From an uncultured Mucispirillum sp. (GTDB lineage: Bacteria; Chrysiogenota; Deferribacteres; Deferribacterales; Mucispirillaceae), in assembly GCA_944324495.1 (NCBI GenBank), contig CALUWN010000007.1:44438-108437 (forward strand): a stretch of DNA of 64,000 nucleotides, in the 5' to 3' direction. Shown here one piece after another: positions 63,934 through 64,000 of the stretch. The stretch's first letter is position 1. The number at the start of each line of letters is the position of its first letter. The translations under genes were made by a program, and so were the position numbers. The notes under the pieces are model-generated. The model saw nothing but the letters and a program-made list of their open reading frames with translations. It was not told the origin of the DNA and did not search any database.

Positions 63934-64000
63934 TTAATATTTTACTGCCATATTTTTACCTTTCCATATCTTTACGCCGAAAATCTCAGAAACGGGTGTT
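63934..64000 (-). CDS. C-terminal end of a minus-strand gene cut by the window edge
   Basis: Reading the minus strand from base 64000, a frame is open for 21 codons to TAA at 63934-63936 (TPVSEIFGVKIWKGKNMAVKY). It has protein-like composition and is less AT-rich than the neighbouring spacer. The fragment is too short to name. Confidence 0.35.
   Translation of the reverse strand, partial: TPVSEIFGVKIWKGKNMAVKY

Noticed and set aside
63870..63940. Short plus-strand frame after the XpaC-like gene starting at ATT/TTG behind AGGAGAG
   Set aside because: Only about 20 codons, no ATG, and it runs into the end of a probable minus-strand gene.

Overview
The window is AT-rich chromosomal DNA from a motile, diderm, anaerobic or microaerophilic bacterium. 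It carries LPS genes (an lpxK homologue, msbA, heptosyl- and glucosyltransferases), an RND efflux pump, lipoproteins, a four-haem c-type cytochrome, HemW, two chemoreceptors and the MEP-pathway gene ispG. Base composition, gene content and the str-type ribosomal cluster fit a gut-associated Deferribacterota member such as Mucispirillum. That placement is inference, because no 16S gene is present.

Layout. 0-14 kb: a cut-off gene at the left edge, two unknown proteins, a lipoprotein, tRNA-Leu(UAA), ppiD with the SRP RNA just upstream, an acidic amino-acid symporter paired with an Asp/Glu racemase, twin zinc-ribbon/TM2 membrane proteins, a probable structured RNA, a complete IS200-type element, a B12-radical-SAM enzyme, a hemolysin-III protein, a SulP transporter and a peroxiredoxin with a Fur/PerR-like palindrome upstream. 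14.5-20 kb: rpsL-rpsG-fusA-tuf-rpsJ-rplC, closed by a terminator directly after rplC, so the S10 operon is broken here. 20-28.7 kb: a MORN-repeat protein, LemA, two chemoreceptors (one with a complete amino-acid-binding dCache motif) and an orphan minus-strand block of three genes resembling a short-tailed-phage tail module. 28.8-40.3 kb: thirteen tightly packed plus-strand genes (ispG, a Zn/Mn ABC transporter, an unknown small protein, Nudix, hemW, tetrahaem cytochrome, msbA, two LPS glycosyltransferases, lpxK) that look like one long operon. 40.4-43 kb: an aminotransferase, a noncoding field of 60-bp tandem repeats, and ogt.

43-56.4 kb is an accessory region: a tandem array of duplicated polytopic membrane proteins with recent gene conversion, an ankyrin-repeat protein, three paralogous one-helix proteins sharing four cysteines, two GNAT acetyltransferases, a Sel1-repeat protein, a secreted M23-like protein with altered catalytic residues, and two small secreted proteins. 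56.5-57.95 kb is a compact lysis cassette (inner spanin, outer-spanin-like lipoprotein, holin, M15 endolysin) with no capsid, terminase or integrase nearby. 58-62.6 kb is an RND efflux pair behind a perfect 17-bp palindrome. The window closes with a nitroreductase, an XpaC-like protein and the end of a minus-strand gene.

The observations most worth following are the separated phage tail and lysis modules (relics, or parts of a domesticated particle or gene transfer agent), the 60-bp repeat field, the structured RNA near 8.6 kb, the membrane-protein array, and several genes with altered key residues or starts (ABC ATPase, msbA, M23-like protein, lpxK).
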